Positions 8,555 to 16,634 of a stretch of 64,000 nucleotides of DNA are shown piece by piece (position 1 is the stretch's first letter; each line of letters begins with the position of its first letter). Origin of the DNA: an uncultured Collinsella sp. (GTDB lineage Bacteria > Actinomycetota > Coriobacteriia > Coriobacteriales > Coriobacteriaceae). A program made the position numbers and the translations under genes. The stretch covers positions 12,712 to 76,711 of the forward strand of contig CABUUB010000002.1 in NCBI GenBank assembly GCA_902494625.1, in the 5' to 3' direction. Below the pieces are notes generated by a model. That model was not told where the DNA came from. It saw only the letters and a list, made by a program, of their open reading frames with translations, and did not search any database.

Positions 8555-8794
8555 ATGAAAAGCAAACGATTTTTCCTCAATGCACTTCTGTTAGCGGCAC
8601 TTTTAACGCTTTTGGCTTTCGCCTGCTGGTACGCAAACCAACCAGCATTTGGCTACGTGTTGTATGCAGTAATGTCCGGCGATAAGGCTTATTACACTCT
8701 ACGCGCAATTGACGTTCTCTTTTTCTACGTAGCCGGCCCCTTATCAGTCGCTTTGCTTGTATTTCTTGTCTTTTACAACATCAAGAAACGCTAA
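8555..8794 (+). CDS. Small two-helix membrane protein, unknown function
   Basis: A 79-residue protein that I do not recognise. It begins MKSKRFF, has one hydrophobic helix at about 7-25 and a second at about 53-74, and ends in basic NIKKR. The loop between is short (YANQPAFGYVLYAVMSGDKAYY). The ATG has a strong GGAAGGAG site 7 bases upstream and its own promoter candidate. It is one of few plus-strand genes, converges on the AI-2E permease gene with 6 bp between stops, and is richer in A/T than its neighbours, so it may be acquired. Confidence 0.75.
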   Translation: MKSKRFFLNALLLAALLTLLAFACWYANQPAFGYVLYAVMSGDKAYYTLRAIDVLFFYVAGPLSVALLVFLVFYNIKKR

Positions 8795-8800
8795 CGGGAC

Positions 8801-10210
8801 CTATTTAGAATCCGAATCGTCCATGGAGTCGTCGATGCCGGTTTTGGTGTCGTCCGAGTTAGAGTCATCGTCCTTGGCGAAGGGATTCTTGAAGAAGCCC
8901 GTGGCATCGGGTTGCAAACCCGAGAGCTTGATCCAAGGATTATCGAACTCGGGCTTAGGCATCGCCTGGGCCTCGGGCGCGGTCTCGTTGCCGATGAGCT
9001 CGGACTCGTAGATGAAGGTGTCGTCGCCGAGCGCGTCGTAGGCGGCGACCGGGTTGCCATCGGCATCGCGATACGGCGTACCCTTAAACACGGCGCCGTC
9101 GTATGCCACAAGCTGGCGACCAGTCTCGTTCTCGAAGTAGTACACGAAAATACCCTTGAGGGCCGCGCACAGCGGGATGGCAATAATCATGCCGATGGGA
9201 CCCATGAGTGCCGAGCCAATAACGAGCGCCGTGAGACTCATGATGGGATGCACCTGCACCGAGCTCTGCATGACCTTAGGCGAAATCACGTTATCGGTGA
9301 CGTTTTGCGCGACCATCGTCACGATGAGCGTCCATAACGCCAACATGGGGCTGAACATGAAACCGAGCACTGTGGCGATTGCTGCGCTCACCCAGGGACC
9401 GACGACCGGAACCAAATGCATGATGCCGGTAAAGATAGCCATGAGCGCCGCATACGGATGGCCGATGATCATAAAACCGATAAAGGCGAGGAAACCACCG
9501 CAGATGGACGTCACGACCATACCGCGCATGTAGCCGCCGACAGAGCGAGAAAGGATGGCGACCATAAAGCGGTACGAGGTCTCCTTCTCCTGACCGATGA
9601 TGGTGCAAATCTCGTGGTGCATGCGAGGGTAGTCGCAGGCCATCCAGTATGCAAGCACCAGACCAAGGAAGATCACGAACAACTGCGAGGCCGTGTTGGT
9701 GATGAGCGGGAACACGCCGCGGCCAAGCTCGGCAGCAATCTGAGACACATACTTCGATGCCACGGCAACCAGCGACGAAAGATTATCGTCCAGATACTCC
9801 TTGAGCGGCGTGTTGTTGAGCGTCTTGGCATGCGAGATCATCTCGTTGAGGTCGCCACCCGCAACACGAAGCTGCTCGGGCAGGCGGCTCAGGACTTCCA
9901 TGATCTGACCAAAGAGAATCGGCGACAAGATGCAAACGACACCGACGAGCACGGCAACAACAACAATAAGCGCGATAAGCGAACCGATGCCGCGATTCAC
10001 GCCATGGTGCTCGAGCCAGTTGGTAATCGGGGACATCACAAAAGCAATGATGGAGCCGACGGCAAGAAACTCAATAACCGGTGCCAGGATGCCCATAAGG
10101 TTAAAGATGACAGCAGCAATAACAATGCAGCCGACAACAGCCCAAATGCGCAGCGTCAGAATGCGGGTATCGCGCAGCGTACGATCGGTTTGTTGGGGGT
10201 GCTCACTCAT
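8801..10210 (-). CDS. AI-2E family transporter (YdiK/PerM-type permease)
   Basis: A 469-residue polytopic protein of the AI-2E family (PF01594-type). It has paired N-terminal helices, a periplasmic amphipathic segment (about 110-170), a helix-rich C-terminal half and the conserved PVVGPWVSAAIATVLGF region. A 50-residue acidic Asp/Ser tail follows the last helix. Substrates are generally unproven in this family. Its ATG overlaps the sigma-factor stop (ATGA), so it is the last gene of the stress-sigma operon, which suggests a membrane stress or export role. Confidence 0.85.
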   Translation of the reverse strand: MSEHPQQTDRTLRDTRILTLRIWAVVGCIVIAAVIFNLMGILAPVIEFLAVGSIIAFVMSPITNWLEHHGVNRGIGSLIALIVVVAVLVGVVCILSPILFGQIMEVLSRLPEQLRVAGGDLNEMISHAKTLNNTPLKEYLDDNLSSLVAVASKYVSQIAAELGRGVFPLITNTASQLFVIFLGLVLAYWMACDYPRMHHEICTIIGQEKETSYRFMVAILSRSVGGYMRGMVVTSICGGFLAFIGFMIIGHPYAALMAIFTGIMHLVPVVGPWVSAAIATVLGFMFSPMLALWTLIVTMVAQNVTDNVISPKVMQSSVQVHPIMSLTALVIGSALMGPIGMIIAIPLCAALKGIFVYYFENETGRQLVAYDGAVFKGTPYRDADGNPVAAYDALGDDTFIYESELIGNETAPEAQAMPKPEFDNPWIKLSGLQPDATGFFKNPFAKDDDSNSDDTKTGIDDSMDDSDSK

Positions 10211-10998
10211 GAACGAATCATCACTCCGTCGGGGTCGATCTTGTCCTGAATCTTCTTAAGCGTACGGCGCAGCAGACGCGAAACCTGCACCTGAGAAATA
10301 CCCAGCTTCTTGGCAATCTCAATCTGGGTCATGCCCTTCACAAAGCGCAGCTCGATCACCTCGCGTTCGCGCGGCGAGAAATCGCGAATAGCTTCTTCAA
10401 TGACCAGACGGTCATCGGTAAAGTCGAGCTCATTGTCGTCGTCGGCGTAACGGTCGAGAATCGAGGGGGCATCGTCGGAATCGGACGCACCAGGAGCCTC
10501 GATGGGCACCGAGGTATAGGCCGAAGACGATTCCATAGCCTCGAGGACCTCATCGACAGTCACATCTAGATACTCAGCGATCTCCTCCACCTTGGGCGAA
10601 CGCTGCAGCTCGTTGGTAAGTTTGTCAATAGCCTGGTTGACCTTGGCCGAGAGCTCCTGCAGACGACGCGGTACGCGCACGCTCCAGCCCTTGTCGCGGA
10701 AATGGCGTTTGATCTCGCCCAAGATGGTAGGCGTGGCAAACGTGGTGAACTCGAGTCCGCGCTCAGGGTCAAAGCGGTCGATAGCCTTGAGCAAACCCAA
10801 ATAGCCGACCTGCATGAGATCGTCGAGCGGCTCGCCGCGATTCTTAAATTTGTTGGCAAGAAACCTTACCAGATTCATATGGGACATGACGAGCTGCTCG
10901 CGGGCGTCCGGTTCACCGGTCTCCTTGTAACGACGAAACAGCTCGCGGGTTTTCTCCTTGTCCCAAGCGGTCTTACCGCTCCGGGAACGTTCGGTCAT
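10207..10998 (-). CDS. SigB/SigF/SigG-family RNA polymerase sigma factor
   Basis: A 263-residue alternative sigma-70 factor. Region 2 carries DLMQVGYLGLLKAIDRFDPERG and FTTFATPTILGEIKRHFRD, which is typical of the SigB/SpoIIA group. Region 3 has LSAKVNQAIDKLTNELQRSP and region 4 ends in the helix-turn-helix MTQIEIAKKLGISQVQVSR. It controls a stress or differentiation regulon in relatives. It starts 1 bp after the RsbW-like gene and overlaps the AI-2E permease by 4 bp. Confidence 0.92.
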   Translation of the reverse strand: MTERSRSGKTAWDKEKTRELFRRYKETGEPDAREQLVMSHMNLVRFLANKFKNRGEPLDDLMQVGYLGLLKAIDRFDPERGLEFTTFATPTILGEIKRHFRDKGWSVRVPRRLQELSAKVNQAIDKLTNELQRSPKVEEIAEYLDVTVDEVLEAMESSSAYTSVPIEAPGASDSDDAPSILDRYADDDNELDFTDDRLVIEEAIRDFSPREREVIELRFVKGMTQIEIAKKLGISQVQVSRLLRRTLKKIQDKIDPDGVMIRS

Positions 10999-10999
10999 A

Positions 11000-11377
11000 T
11001 TAGATATCCGCCTTGAGGTCGAGGGAAAGCGTCAGGGGCGCCGCAGTCTTTTCGTAGGAGTCGCACACGCTCGCCAAAATAAGCTCGGCATAAACAGCAG
11101 CCTGGTCATCCTCGTCGACAGTGGCCTGATCGCCAAAGGTAAAGGTCATGCCAACGTGAGATTCATCGACATCGAATTTGATTGAGATGTCGTCGGAATC
11201 AACAGCCGTGCAGCCAAAGATAAAGGCTTCCTCGGCAGCCATGCGGATGTCCTCGATGCGATCGACAGACATGGAACACAGGGCACCAACGTTGGCTGCC
11301 GTCATGCGCACAAGGCGAGCGAGACGCGGGTCGCCGGCAACGGTCAGCGTGATGGGGCAGGTTGCTTCGCTACTCAT
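11000..11377 (-). CDS. RsbW/SpoIIAB-like anti-sigma protein, degenerate ATP site
   Basis: A 125-residue protein directly upstream of the sigma gene. It fits the RsbW pattern through RIEDIRMAAEEAF, matching the helix that carries the N-box, and flanking strands ISIKFDVDES and MTFTFGD. The N-box Asn, the DxGxG box and the glycine lid cannot be found, and the protein is shorter than RsbW (about 160). Position and pattern argue for a sigma-binding partner that may no longer bind ATP. The start at 11377 overlaps the DUF948 gene stop by 8 bp (ATGAGTAG). Confidence 0.65.
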   Translation of the reverse strand: MSSEATCPITLTVAGDPRLARLVRMTAANVGALCSMSVDRIEDIRMAAEEAFIFGCTAVDSDDISIKFDVDESHVGMTFTFGDQATVDEDDQAAVYAELILASVCDSYEKTAAPLTLSLDLKADI

Positions 11378-11963
11378 CGCAGGACTCCTCAGAGGTCTCG
11401 GAGGGTGTATAGGTGTAATACTGAGCCCGCTTGGATGCAGACTTCTGAGCCACATCTGCGCCATCGGCGGCCTCGTCCTCCGCCTTGCCAATCAAGACGC
11501 GCTCGGTTGGCTGCTCGGCTTCTTCGGCGGCAGCGGAAAGCTTGCGCTCGGCTTCAGCTGCAGGAGCCTTCACCTTATTGAAGAGCTTCTGCACAGCACC
11601 GGCGGCAGAGTCGGTCACACTCGACACAGCATTGCTGGCCTCGGCCATGCTGCCCGTAACCTCGGAAATGTCGCGAACCACGGCTTCGACCTCTACGAGA
11701 TTGGAGGTAAGGGCATCAACTGCCGTCTTGCTCGACTTAAGCAGCGGCTCCATCTGGGCAAGCGCCGGCGTAAGCTCATCGACAGCGCCATCGAGCTTTG
11801 CCACCACAGGCTGAGCCTCGGCGATGGTGTTGTTGAGGTCGTTCACGGTCTTATCGAGCGAGTCGACAACATTGCGGGTTTTGCGCAGGGTAAGCGCGAG
11901 CTCAGCGATGGCCCACACGCCGGCAACGGCGAGCAGCAGCAGGGCGATTTGAATGGGACTCAT
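11370..11963 (-). CDS. DUF948-type membrane coiled-coil protein
   Basis: A 197-residue protein with one N-terminal membrane helix (about 4-23). A long heptad-like helical region (25-135, rich in Ala/Val/Leu/Asp, with repeated LxxTVxxL spacing) follows, then an Ala/Glu/Lys-rich tail. This is the layout of DUF948/YtxG-like general stress proteins. It is first in the DUF948-RsbW-like-sigma-permease operon and could be a membrane sensor or a regulon member encoded with its sigma factor; the role is inferred. Confidence 0.75.
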   Translation of the reverse strand: MSPIQIALLLLAVAGVWAIAELALTLRKTRNVVDSLDKTVNDLNNTIAEAQPVVAKLDGAVDELTPALAQMEPLLKSSKTAVDALTSNLVEVEAVVRDISEVTGSMAEASNAVSSVTDSAAGAVQKLFNKVKAPAAEAERKLSAAAEEAEQPTERVLIGKAEDEAADGADVAQKSASKRAQYYTYTPSETSEESCDE

Positions 11964-12063
11964 ACAAGCCTCCCAAAGGAATCGAAATACAGACGCTTTT
12001 CATGGTACCCCAAAGGGGACCGAACATGCCAAGAGCAGCAACGTGGGACAAAATTATCAGCAG

Positions 12064-13413
12064 CTACTTCGGTGCATTCCCGCTGCGGTCGCGTTCGCTT
12101 TGCTCTACGCGCCACTCTTCCCAGCCGCGCCCGGCAGGCTGCCAGAACGCACCGCGCTCCAGCCCCTCGGGCAAATAGCGCTGATCGACCCAGCCTTCGG
12201 GATAATCGTGCGGGTATTTATACACACCGTAGTCGTCGCTGCCTGGGCGATGGCGATCGCGCAGATAACTCGGCACCTCGCGAAGCCCACTAGAGTGGAT
12301 ATCGGCAAGCGCCGCATCGATCGAAGCCTCACACGCGTTGGATTTTGGCGCCAAGCACACATAGAGTGCAGCCTGAGCCAGGTTAATACGGCACTCGGGA
12401 TAGCCAATGACCTCGGCAGACTTAAACGCGGCATGTGCCACCAAAAGCGCCTGCGGGTCGGCGTTGCCAACATCCTCAGAAGCATGAATCATAATGCGAC
12501 GGGCGATAAACTTAGGATCCTCCCCCGCATCGATCATACGCGCAAGCCAGTAGACCGTGGCATCGGGATCGCTACCACGCATGGACTTAATGAACGCACT
12601 GATGATGTCGTAGTGCATGTCGCCGTTTTTGTCATACGTAAAGCCGCGACGCGGATTGGCAATCTTTACGTCATCCACGGTGATGGGATAACGCTCCCCC
12701 GCCGCCGGCGCTGGCGTTCCCTCGGTATCGGGACGCGTGACGGCAATCTCGCTCGCAAGTTCGAGCGTCGTGAGCGCCGAGCGAGCGTCACCCGCTGCCA
12801 GCGTGCAGATGGTCTTAACCGTATCCTCATCGAGCGAGAACTTGCCGTTCAAACCCTGCGGAGCCTCGAGTGCACGCTCGATCAGCGTGGCAATGTCCTC
12901 GTCTTTAAGATGCTCAAGCTCCACCACGCGACCGCGCGAGAGCAATGCCGAGTTGACCTCGAAGTACGGATTCTCCGTCGTGGCGCCAATCATAATAACG
13001 GTACGGTTCTCAACCGCATGCAGCAATGCATCCTGTTGTGACTTCGAAAAGCGATGAATCTCGTCGATAAACAGGATGGTGCGACGGTCGTACGTATTCA
13101 GACGCGTCTTGGCCTCGTCAATCACGCGGCGAAGATCCTTTACGGTGCCCGTCACGGCGCTGACTTCGACAAACTCACTCTTGGTATGGTTGGCGATAAT
13201 ATGTGCCAGCGTCGTCTTGCCCGTACCGGCCGGCCCGTACAGTATCACGCTCGAAAGCACATCGTGCTCGATCGCGGCACGCAACCATGAGCCCTTACCG
13301 ACTGCCTTTTGCTGGCCCACATACTCGTCGAGGGAATTGGGGCGCATGCGCACCGCAAGCGGCGCATTCTGAAAAGAACGCTCGCGCGTCGAAGCAGAAA
13401 AAAGGTCGTCCAT
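12064..13413 (-). CDS. rarA: Replication-associated recombination protein A (AAA+ ATPase)
   Basis: A 449-residue clamp-loader-like ATPase (RarA/MgsA/WRNIP1 family) acting at stalled forks. It has the opening RPNSLDEYVGQ, Walker A GPAGTGKTT, Walker B FIDEIHRF, sensor GATTENP and the C-terminal tetramerisation and YPHDYPEGWVDQRYLPEGL blocks that define the family. The start at 13413 has GGGA five bases upstream; in-frame ATGs at 13419 and 13428 are alternatives. About 60 bp downstream of dgt. Confidence 0.95.
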   Translation of the reverse strand: MDDLFSASTRERSFQNAPLAVRMRPNSLDEYVGQQKAVGKGSWLRAAIEHDVLSSVILYGPAGTGKTTLAHIIANHTKSEFVEVSAVTGTVKDLRRVIDEAKTRLNTYDRRTILFIDEIHRFSKSQQDALLHAVENRTVIMIGATTENPYFEVNSALLSRGRVVELEHLKDEDIATLIERALEAPQGLNGKFSLDEDTVKTICTLAAGDARSALTTLELASEIAVTRPDTEGTPAPAAGERYPITVDDVKIANPRRGFTYDKNGDMHYDIISAFIKSMRGSDPDATVYWLARMIDAGEDPKFIARRIMIHASEDVGNADPQALLVAHAAFKSAEVIGYPECRINLAQAALYVCLAPKSNACEASIDAALADIHSSGLREVPSYLRDRHRPGSDDYGVYKYPHDYPEGWVDQRYLPEGLERGAFWQPAGRGWEEWRVEQSERDRSGNAPK

Positions 13414-13473
13414 AGTCATCCCGTGCATCAATCAAAAACGTTTTCCACTAACAGTATACCGAAAGGATACGAA

Positions 13474-14721
13474 CTACCGTTCGTTAATATAGGTACGATG
13501 CGGAAACTTTAGACCCGGGAACAGCTTGCTCGTCAGCTCGCAGAAATAACCGTCCGTCATGCTCGCAATGTAATCCACGACCGCCTGGTCCTTATCGTCC
13601 TGCCATGCATAGGTGCGATCGTAGTAGGAAAGCTGCTGCTCAATGCGCGAAATATGGTGCTTAAAGATGTAAGAGGACTCGTCGCCACTGTTTAGATCCC
13701 ACAGGCAACGGTCGTAGAGCTTTTCGAACGCCTCGCGCAGCTCCGCCTCGGAATCGCCTTCGATACCGCCCTTGCTATAGATCTTCTCGTAGTTCTCGCG
13801 CTTGGCTCGGCGAATTTCCTCAAACAGGTCCTCGCTCATCTCGATACGCGGCTTACCATAGCTGTGCTCAACGATATCGATGGAGGCATGCGTGAGGATC
13901 CAACTGTTGTAGGCACCGCCCCGGCCATCATCAAAAGCGTCGGGCGAAAGCAGGCCCGCCGCGATCGAATCCTGACGGTCACGACCGACGTAGGCAAGAA
14001 TATCCGAGATGCGAACGACGCAGCCCTCGAGCGTCATGGGACGCAGATGCTCAATTGCGCTATAGCCCGTGGCAATGCAATCCTCAACCGTCTGGTCAAA
14101 CTGGTCAAAGGAGCTCATATCCGAGAGCTCAAACACTCGCTGCTCGTACTCGCCGTTATGGCATAGCACGCCGTCGAGCGTCTGGAGCGACACGTTGCGG
14201 CCGTACAGTGCGTCGAGCACGCGGACCGACTGCACGTTATGGAAAAAATAACGCCCCGTGCGCTCATGATAGATATCGTTGAGAAAGCGCTCGCCGGCAT
14301 GGCCGAAAGGCGTGTGTCCCAAGTCATGACCCAGGCCAATCGCCTCGATCAGATCGCAATTGAGCCCCAGGGCGCGACCGATATCGCGCGCAATGCGGGA
14401 GACAAGCTGCACGTGCAAACCGCGGCGTGACAGATCGTCATTGCTACGGAAGCTAAAGACCTGCGTTTTGCCTGCATAACGGGTGTACGCCGGAAGATGA
14501 AGTATCTTTTCGGTATCGCGCATAAACGCCGGACGCATAAGCGTGCCTTTGTCGGCAGCGCGATCAATACGACGAATGACCTGATCGTCGTTGCAACGAT
14601 ACGGGTTGACGGCACCCGAAGCACGATCGGCGGAAATGCGCTCGACAAGTTCGGGCGACAACGCCGAGGGAATACGGTCCATGCGCGCCTTAATGACGGC
14701 CGTTTCTTGATTAGTTGCCAT
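13474..14721 (-). CDS. dgt: dGTPase-like HD-domain triphosphohydrolase
   Basis: A 415-residue HD hydrolase of the deoxyguanosinetriphosphate triphosphohydrolase-like group, which breaks dNTPs into deoxynucleosides and triphosphate. The HD motif is GLGHDLGHTPFGHAGE, with an upstream SRRGLHVQLVSRIARDIGRALG histidine helix and an Asp in VVRISDILAYVGRD. The start at 14721 follows AAGGAG; a longer frame adds nine codons without support. It lies between a prepilin peptidase gene and rarA. Confidence 0.9.
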   Translation of the reverse strand: MATNQETAVIKARMDRIPSALSPELVERISADRASGAVNPYRCNDDQVIRRIDRAADKGTLMRPAFMRDTEKILHLPAYTRYAGKTQVFSFRSNDDLSRRGLHVQLVSRIARDIGRALGLNCDLIEAIGLGHDLGHTPFGHAGERFLNDIYHERTGRYFFHNVQSVRVLDALYGRNVSLQTLDGVLCHNGEYEQRVFELSDMSSFDQFDQTVEDCIATGYSAIEHLRPMTLEGCVVRISDILAYVGRDRQDSIAAGLLSPDAFDDGRGGAYNSWILTHASIDIVEHSYGKPRIEMSEDLFEEIRRAKRENYEKIYSKGGIEGDSEAELREAFEKLYDRCLWDLNSGDESSYIFKHHISRIEQQLSYYDRTYAWQDDKDQAVVDYIASMTDGYFCELTSKLFPGLKFPHRTYINER

Positions 14722-14752
14722 GGCATGCTCCTTAAGAAGGATGCGCAATCGG

Positions 14753-15175
14753 TTACAATGTGCTGCCCATGACCTCGATTATGGCAAAAATCGGCACCAA
14801 AAACGGGAGCAATGGCAGGGAGCGCGATTTTGTGAGGAGGCAGGAGATGGCAAGGACCAGGAGCGCGACGGCAAATGCCACGATGCCGCCTATAGGGTCG
14901 AGCGTGCAAAGCGCGAAGAGCGCCTTGGCGTCCCCCATGCCAATGCCGGGAGCGCGGCGAACACGACGCCAAAACGACTCAGTGAGCACAAGGGCAAGGT
15001 AGACGATGACCGCAAGACCGGCGTGGTCAAGCGCCGTGTTAACGCCTTTGTCGAGCCAAACGCCTGCTAATGCCGCCACCGCACACGCTCCGGCAAGCGC
15101 ATTCGGAAACCGCCGCTCACGGGCATCAATCGCCGCGCCGGCAAAGATGCAAATCCAAAACGGGATATAGACCAT
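14753..15175 (-). CDS. Lone A24-family prepilin peptidase (catalytic domain only)
   Basis: A 140-residue polytopic membrane protease. Both aspartate motifs of type IV prepilin peptidases are present: AAIDARERRFPN near the N terminus and GIGMGDAK (GxGD). The cytoplasmic Cys-rich methyltransferase domain of full PilD is absent, as in archaeal FlaK-like and CpaA/TadV types. The start at 15175 follows GAGGAGGAG. No pilin, secretion ATPase or tad genes occur in the window, so its substrates must be encoded elsewhere. Confidence 0.85.
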   Translation of the reverse strand: MVYIPFWICIFAGAAIDARERRFPNALAGACAVAALAGVWLDKGVNTALDHAGLAVIVYLALVLTESFWRRVRRAPGIGMGDAKALFALCTLDPIGGIVAFAVALLVLAISCLLTKSRSLPLLPFLVPIFAIIEVMGSTL

Positions 15176-15207
15176 CGGACTCCTCCTCGAGCTGCATCGC
15201 AAAAGCA

Positions 15208-15248
15208 AAAACCACCACAAAGGCGCCTGTCCCCTTTGTGATGGTTTT
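15208..15248. repeat. CACAAAGG...CTGTCCCCTTTGTG hairpin repeat (copy 1)
   Basis: An imperfect palindrome (15208-15223 with 15233-15248) has the same core and CTGTCCCC loop as the copy at 22853-22892. It lies between the glycosyltransferase stop and the prepilin peptidase gene. U-rich ends on both strands let it act as a terminator for the glycosyltransferase gene. Confidence 0.7.
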
Positions 15249-15256
15249 AGTGGTGG

Positions 15257-16552
15257 TTATTTGGCGCCTTGCATGACCTCGTCGAGGGTGACGTTTACGG
15301 CATGCTGGGTAGGAACCCAGTCGACCTTCAGGAACAGCGCGGCCACCGTGATGGGGATATAGCTGAACATAAAGATCGGGAAGGTAAACAGGTTAGTCAC
15401 CAGACGCCACTTTTGCGCGCAGTGAATGTGCTTGTACTCAAAGATAGTCGTGAGCAGCGCCAGGATAAAGAAGGTCTGATACATCATGGCGAAGGTCATA
15501 ATGAGCGAAGCGGCGCACGCCTGCATCTCGACTTCGGTAGCCAAGAAACCATGCGAAAGACCGCCCACGATGAGGAAGGTCGCGTTGGCGAGCATGGAGA
15601 TCAGCGAAAGCAGCATACCCGGAGCGATGGTCATAAACATGTCATAGGCGGCAAAACGATGATAGCGGAAGGTCGACTTGACCAAGTGCTTGCCATAGGT
15701 AAAAAAGACCTGGTAGAAGCCCTTGGTCCAGCGCATGCGCTGTTTCCAAGACGCCTTAAACGTCACCGGCTGCTCGTCAAAGAACTCCGCCGGCGCATAA
15801 CCGATACGAATGCCGTGAATGGCGCAGAACGTGGTGAACTGGATATCCTCGGTCAGCGTATGGAACTGCCAGCCGTGCATGCCCTCGATCACGCTGGCGG
15901 AGATGAGGTAGCCCGAACCCGAGACAGCGCAGGACGTCTTGCAGATATTACGCGCGTTGTTGAGGAAGCGGGCCTCACGCAGATACCAGGTGGCGTTGGC
16001 AGACGAAATCCACGAGCTGCCGAAGTTCTTGGAGTTACGATAGCTCGTGACCACATGGAAGCCCTGGTCAAAGGCATCATTCATCTTAGAGACGTAATCC
16101 CGGGAGATGACGTTGTCGGCATCGAAGATAAAGTAGCCCTCAAACGTGTCGGGATACTCGTTGAGAATGCGATCGAAACCAAAGTCCATGACCCAGCTCT
16201 TGCCCTTGCGGGCCAGGTCATTGCGCTCGTAAACAATGGCACCGGCCTCGCGCGCGAGCTGCGCGGTGTTGTCGGTGCAAGCGTCGGCGACCACGAAGAC
16301 CTCGATAAGCTCGGACGGATAGTCCTGGTCCTTGATGGAGCGCACGAGATTGGCGATTACGGCCTCCTCGTTATGCGCCGCGATAAAGAAGGCATAGCGG
16401 TGGAGTTTTTTGGCCTTGGGAGGCGCGACCTCGCCCCGAAGAGCGCCGATGACAAAGAAGACCACCTGGTAGAGGAAGCAGACCGTGAGCAACGTGACCA
16501 CAATCTGGTTGAAGATCACGATGGGCGTGTTGGTTTGTAAAAAGGCGAGCAT
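15257..16552 (-). CDS. Membrane family 2 glycosyltransferase
   Basis: A 431-residue processive-type GT2 enzyme. One N-terminal helix (about 12-35) is followed by a cytoplasmic catalytic domain with AAHNEE, VVADACTDNT, the DADN metal-binding motif (FIFDADN) and the QRMRW acceptor/translocation motif. Three to four C-terminal helices come next. This is the layout of cellulose/hyaluronan synthase-like enzymes that make or export cell-surface polysaccharide. No partner polysaccharide genes are adjacent, so the product is unknown. Confidence 0.88.
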   Translation of the reverse strand: MLAFLQTNTPIVIFNQIVVTLLTVCFLYQVVFFVIGALRGEVAPPKAKKLHRYAFFIAAHNEEAVIANLVRSIKDQDYPSELIEVFVVADACTDNTAQLAREAGAIVYERNDLARKGKSWVMDFGFDRILNEYPDTFEGYFIFDADNVISRDYVSKMNDAFDQGFHVVTSYRNSKNFGSSWISSANATWYLREARFLNNARNICKTSCAVSGSGYLISASVIEGMHGWQFHTLTEDIQFTTFCAIHGIRIGYAPAEFFDEQPVTFKASWKQRMRWTKGFYQVFFTYGKHLVKSTFRYHRFAAYDMFMTIAPGMLLSLISMLANATFLIVGGLSHGFLATEVEMQACAASLIMTFAMMYQTFFILALLTTIFEYKHIHCAQKWRLVTNLFTFPIFMFSYIPITVAALFLKVDWVPTQHAVNVTLDEVMQGAK

Positions 16553-16634
16553 GCAGGCTCCCGAGAACGCGTTACGTAAACAACCGTATATCTTACCGCA
16601 GGCTTACCGGGTTCAAGAAACCACCTAATACTGG

